NCBI GenBank assembly: GCA_002238555.1
Contig: MPMO01000041.1
Span: 1 to 44,753 of the forward strand
DNA length: 44,753 bases
Source: Caldilineaceae bacterium bin34
Lineage (GTDB): Bacteria > Chloroflexota > Anaerolineae > Caldilineales > Caldilineaceae
Direction of reading: 5' to 3'
Shown: in pieces, positions 42,113-44,753 of the stretch
Layout: each line of letters begins with the position of its first letter
Position numbering within the stretch: the first letter of the stretch is position 1
Translations under genes and position numbers: made by a program
Notes under the pieces: generated by a model
Told to the model about the DNA's origin: nothing
Database searches by the model: none
What the model saw: only the letters and a program-made list of their open reading frames with translations

Positions 42113-42967
42113 ATGTTGTCTCGTCAACAGAAGGCCACCTACGAGGACAAAGGCTTCCTTGTGGTGGAAGATGTCCTGAGTGTCGATGAAATGCTGGCCC
42201 TGCGCGAAGTCACGGACTATTTCGTCGAGCAGTCCCGCACCGTGACCGAACACACCGACGTGTTCGACCTGGAGCCGGAGCACACGCCCGAGGAGCCGCG
42301 CCTGCGCCGCCTCAAGGCTCCGGTTGAGCAGCATCAGGTATACCGGGACATCCTGAACCACGATGGCATCCTGGACATCGTGGAGGAGTTGATTGGCCCC
42401 GGCGTGCGCACCAACGGCGACAAGCTCAACATGAAGTCGCCGCACTACGGCAGCCCCATTGAATGGCACCAGGACTGGGCCTTCTATCCCCACACCAACG
42501 ACGACCTGCTGGCCGTGGGGGTCTGCATGGACGACACGCTGGAGGAGAATGGCTGCATGCTGTGCATCCCCGGTTCCCAACGGGGGCCGGTTCTCGATCA
42601 CCATCAGGACGGCTACTTCGCCGGCGCGGTGACCGAGGACGTTGCGGACGCCGACAAGGCGGAGTTGATGGAGGTCCATGCCGGAGGCATTTCGCTGCAC
42701 CATGTGCGCACCCTGCACGCCTCGGCCAGGAACGTTTCGGCCCATCCCCGGCGGCTGCTTCTGTTTCAGATGGCCGCCATTGATGCCTGGCCGCTGCTGG
42801 GGGTTTCCGACTGGGACAGCTTCAACGACGACATTCTGCGCGGGGACCCGACCTGCGAGGCCCGGGTGACCGATGTGCCGGTGCGCATGCCGCTCCCGCC
42901 GGCACTCAAGGGTGGGTCGATCTACGAGAACCAGACGGTCCTGCGCAACAAGATGTTTGCGGTCTGA
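42113..42967 (+). CDS. Phytanoyl-CoA dioxygenase (PhyH) family protein
   Basis: A 284-residue Fe(II)/2-oxoglutarate oxygenase, only distantly similar to the one at 36173. The metal ligands are His119 and Asp121 in IEWHQDWAFYPH, and His202 in HHVRTLHASARN. Arg213 lies eleven residues after the last ligand, the 2-oxoglutarate-binding position. TYEDKGFLVVEDVLSVDEML is the family start, and NGCMLCIPGSQRGP is also typical. AAGGAG is six bases before the ATG at 42113; a TTG two codons earlier is less likely. It is followed 89 bases later by a Gfo/Idh oxidoreductase, so the two may form a separate transcription unit after the hairpin at 42013. Confidence 0.93.
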   Translation: MLSRQQKATYEDKGFLVVEDVLSVDEMLALREVTDYFVEQSRTVTEHTDVFDLEPEHTPEEPRLRRLKAPVEQHQVYRDILNHDGILDIVEELIGPGVRTNGDKLNMKSPHYGSPIEWHQDWAFYPHTNDDLLAVGVCMDDTLEENGCMLCIPGSQRGPVLDHHQDGYFAGAVTEDVADADKAELMEVHAGGISLHHVRTLHASARNVSAHPRRLLLFQMAAIDAWPLLGVSDWDSFNDDILRGDPTCEARVTDVPVRMPLPPALKGGSIYENQTVLRNKMFAV

Positions 42968-43056
42968 GGCCGGTCCGGGCGCGGCCCCAAGAGCCCTGAG
43001 TGGTTCGTCGGGACACAGGATGGCTTCCGGGACAGCAAATCACAACGGGACTGACA

Positions 43057-44112
43057 ATGGACAAGGTACGGCTGGGCGTGTTGAGTCATGCCCATGGGCA
43101 CGTGGGCGCCTACTGCGGGGTATTGCGGGATTTTCCCGATGCCGAAGTGGTTGTCTCCTGGGACGACAATCCCGAGCGCGGCCGGGCCGCCGCGGCAAGT
43201 TACGGCCACGAGTTCAGGGACAGCGCGGCCGCCGTGGTCGAGGATCCCGGCGTCGACGCGGTGATGATCGGCATCGAAACCAACCGCCATGCCGACATGG
43301 TGGAATTGGCGGCTGCGGCCGGGAAGCACATCCTGCTGCAGAAACCCATGGCCACGACGCTGGCCGACTGCGACCGCATCATCAGGGCCGTCAACGACAG
43401 CGGCGTCAAGTTCAGCATGGCCTTCCAGATGCGCCAGGATCCCTCCAACCAGGCCATCAAGCGGCTGTTGGACGAAGGGGTCGTCGGCAACGTCTCCGTG
43501 GTGCGCCGCCGCCACTGCATTGGCGTGCTGCTGAATCCGCAGTTCGTCAACAGCCCCAGCCGCTGGCACTTTGATCCGGAAGCCAACATCGGCATGTTCT
43601 TCGACGACGCCAGCCATCCCGCGGACTGGTTCTACTGGCTGTTGGGACAGCCGGTTTCGGTGATGGCCGAAATCGATCGCATCGTGACGCCCATCGACAC
43701 CGACGACACCGGCATCGCCGTCTATCGCTTCGGCAGGGGCGAGATGGGGTTCCTGTTCAATGCCTCGACTACGGTGGCCGGGGTCAACACCACCGAAATC
43801 TACGGGGACGAAGGCACCATCATTCAGGACTACGACGATGGTCCTTCGACCGCCGCGCCGCGACCCGCCAACGCCTGTGCCCTGCGCTACATGCGACAGG
43901 GAGACAAGGCCTGGACCGAGATTCCCATGGACATCCCCGCTGCGCACGGGGCGCGCATCGGCAACGTGCCCAGGCCCTTTGTGGACTACGTGCTGGGCCG
44001 AACGGACGCAACCATCACGGCGGAAGAGGGGCGGGTTTCGGTGGAGATGGTCCTGGCGGCCTACCGGTCCGCGCAGGAAGGTCGGCGCATCAGCCTGCCC
44101 CTGGAGGACTGA
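43057..44112 (+). CDS. Gfo/Idh/MocA family oxidoreductase
   Basis: A 351-residue NAD(P)-dependent dehydrogenase. The Rossmann start is VRLGVLSHAHGHVGAY, in which the usual GxGxxG is replaced by an SHAHGH form. The sugar-binding motif is ILLQKPMATTLADCDRII (QKP for EKP). DDASHPADWFYWLLGQPVSV and GDEGTIIQDY are typical of the C-terminal domain. The ATG at 43057 was preferred over an upstream GTG because the Rossmann strand follows immediately. It differs clearly from the Gfo/Idh enzyme at the left end. It would oxidise or reduce a sugar or cyclitol carbon. The inverted tnpB element ends only a few bases downstream of its stop codon. Confidence 0.92.
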   Translation: MDKVRLGVLSHAHGHVGAYCGVLRDFPDAEVVVSWDDNPERGRAAAASYGHEFRDSAAAVVEDPGVDAVMIGIETNRHADMVELAAAAGKHILLQKPMATTLADCDRIIRAVNDSGVKFSMAFQMRQDPSNQAIKRLLDEGVVGNVSVVRRRHCIGVLLNPQFVNSPSRWHFDPEANIGMFFDDASHPADWFYWLLGQPVSVMAEIDRIVTPIDTDDTGIAVYRFGRGEMGFLFNASTTVAGVNTTEIYGDEGTIIQDYDDGPSTAAPRPANACALRYMRQGDKAWTEIPMDIPAAHGARIGNVPRPFVDYVLGRTDATITAEEGRVSVEMVLAAYRSAQEGRRISLPLED

Positions 44113-44127
44113 AAGGGGATTATATAC

Positions 44128-44753
44128 CTATGTACCCCGCCGGAACCGGGGGTCCGGCGGTGACGTTGGCATATCCGGTTCGCGTATCATCGGGGTTGGC
44201 CTGGTGCCAAACGCCCCTCCACGCGCAGAAGCCCCTTCCCCACGGGCCTGTCGGATCAGGGGGCGGCCCCTGTCCAGAATGTTGATGGCGGCGTTGCGGT
44301 CTGCATTCGCAGTGTGTCCGCAGGCCGTGCATTTGAATGTAGCCCGGGTCTTCCGATTCTCCTTGCCGACATGTCCGCAGGCCGCGCAGGTCTGCGAGGT
44401 GTAGGCCGGATCCACCTTCACCACCAAGCCAGCCTTGTAGTCCAGGTTGCGTTCCAACTGCCCCCAGCCGGAGGCCAATATCTCCCGGTTGAGTCCGGAC
44501 TTGGCCTTCACGTTCGTGCCGGGCTTCTCGACCGTGCCCTGCGCGCTCTGCGTCATGGCCTGGACGTTCAGATCCTCGACCACCACGGCGTGCGCCGTGT
44601 CCGCCATCTGCCGGCTGTGCTGGTGGGCGGCGTGCTCCCGCCGTCGCCTCTTCTTGCGGTGCAGCTTGCGCAGTTGGCCGCAGATGCGTCGGCCGCGGTT
44701 GGACATGGGTTGACCGCTCTGACGGGAACGCTCCCGCGCCTTGGCCGCCTTGC
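44128..44753 (-). CDS. tnpB: TnpB, IS200/IS605-type RNA-guided nuclease (5' end outside window)
   Basis: The frame stays open to the window edge (KAAKARERSRQSGQP precedes the first internal Met), so the N-terminal part is cut off by the window. The visible part has the C-terminal core: AHAVVVEDLN (RuvC-II Glu), GWGQLERNLDYKAGLVVKVD, the CAACGH...CTACGH zinc finger, and TANADRNAAINIL (RuvC-III Asp). RuvC-I lies outside. The protein is closely related to the left-hand TnpB and is inverted relative to it, so the pair brackets 44 kb. The stop codon (44128-44130) is 15 bases from the end of the convergent Gfo/Idh gene. No TnpA is visible. Confidence 0.92.
   Translation of the reverse strand, partial: KAAKARERSRQSGQPMSNRGRRICGQLRKLHRKKRRRREHAAHQHSRQMADTAHAVVVEDLNVQAMTQSAQGTVEKPGTNVKAKSGLNREILASGWGQLERNLDYKAGLVVKVDPAYTSQTCAACGHVGKENRKTRATFKCTACGHTANADRNAAINILDRGRPLIRQARGEGASARGGAFGTRPTPMIREPDMPTSPPDPRFRRGT
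44137..44181 (-). other. Putative right end and omega-RNA hairpin of the right tnpB element
   Basis: The 13-mer GAACCGGATATGC (minus strand, 44169-44181), shared with the left copy, is followed by CAACGTCACC and a perfect 8-bp hairpin: CCGCCGGA (44137-44144) with TCCGGCGG (44153-44160). The shared 13-mer is probably the 3' scaffold of the guide RNA. The hairpin is either part of the element's right end or, if the border is at TCAC (44160-44163), already outside it. A near match to the TATATAA-CCCC stretch next to the left copy lies at 44115-44126. Confidence 0.5.

Overview
The window looks like a chromosomal segment of a GC-rich, heterotrophic environmental bacterium. Its many lipoprotein-type ABC solute-binding proteins with Ala/Pro/Glu-rich linkers after the lipobox Cys, and its abundance of phytanoyl-CoA dioxygenases, sulfatases, Gfo/Idh/MocA oxidoreductases and TIM-barrel isomerases, resemble Chloroflexota (Caldilineae-like or sponge/marine-associated lineages). 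That taxonomic guess is inference only: there is no rRNA, tRNA or phylogenetic marker in the window.

Layout. Each end carries a partial IS200/IS605-type tnpB, and the two point inward. From the left: a Gfo/Idh oxidoreductase (+); a minus-strand operon for a family-5 (peptide/nickel-type) ABC uptake system plus a cytochrome c lipoprotein (2126-6391); a secreted SH3b/LysM-like protein (6897-7595); an insertion-sequence graveyard (7945-8830) in which IS630 pieces flank an ISAs1-like piece; a compact plus-strand operon of acyl carrier protein, Sfp-type phosphopantetheinyl transferase and alpha/beta hydrolase (9132-11231); a SulP anion transporter (11409-13067); and a decayed, internally deleted copy of the family-5 binding protein (13376-14070). 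A minus-strand CUT1-type ABC operon ending in an amidase follows (14179-19199). It is divergent from a plus-strand group of class-III aminotransferase, FAD-dependent oxidoreductase, methyltransferase and sulfatase (19721-24949).

The middle-right part holds a DUF433/DUF5615 toxin-antitoxin pair, a nucleoside 2-deoxyribosyltransferase with a PPK2 kinase, and a 31-residue membrane ORF with its own Shine-Dalgarno and terminator. Next is a minus-strand five-gene operon (33392 down to 28325): MsrP, MsrQ, an ACAD10/11-like acyl-CoA dehydrogenase, an APH-fold kinase and a TIM-barrel isomerase. On the plus strand an orphan family-5 binding protein (34093-36042) leads into a long co-directional catabolic block (36173-44112): PhyH, peroxiredoxin, isomerase, lactonase, sulfatase, DHDPS-family aldolase, PhyH, Gfo/Idh.

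Working together (inference): two ABC systems and one orphan binding protein would import peptides, sugars or related molecules. Sulfatases, amidase, dehydrogenases, lactonase and a DHDPS-type aldolase would process sulfated or amidated carbohydrate-like compounds. MsrPQ would repair exported proteins, and the APH-ACAD pair suggests catabolism of 4-hydroxy acids. No ABC ATPase is encoded here, so the transporters must share one from elsewhere. No CRISPR array, rRNA or tRNA was seen.
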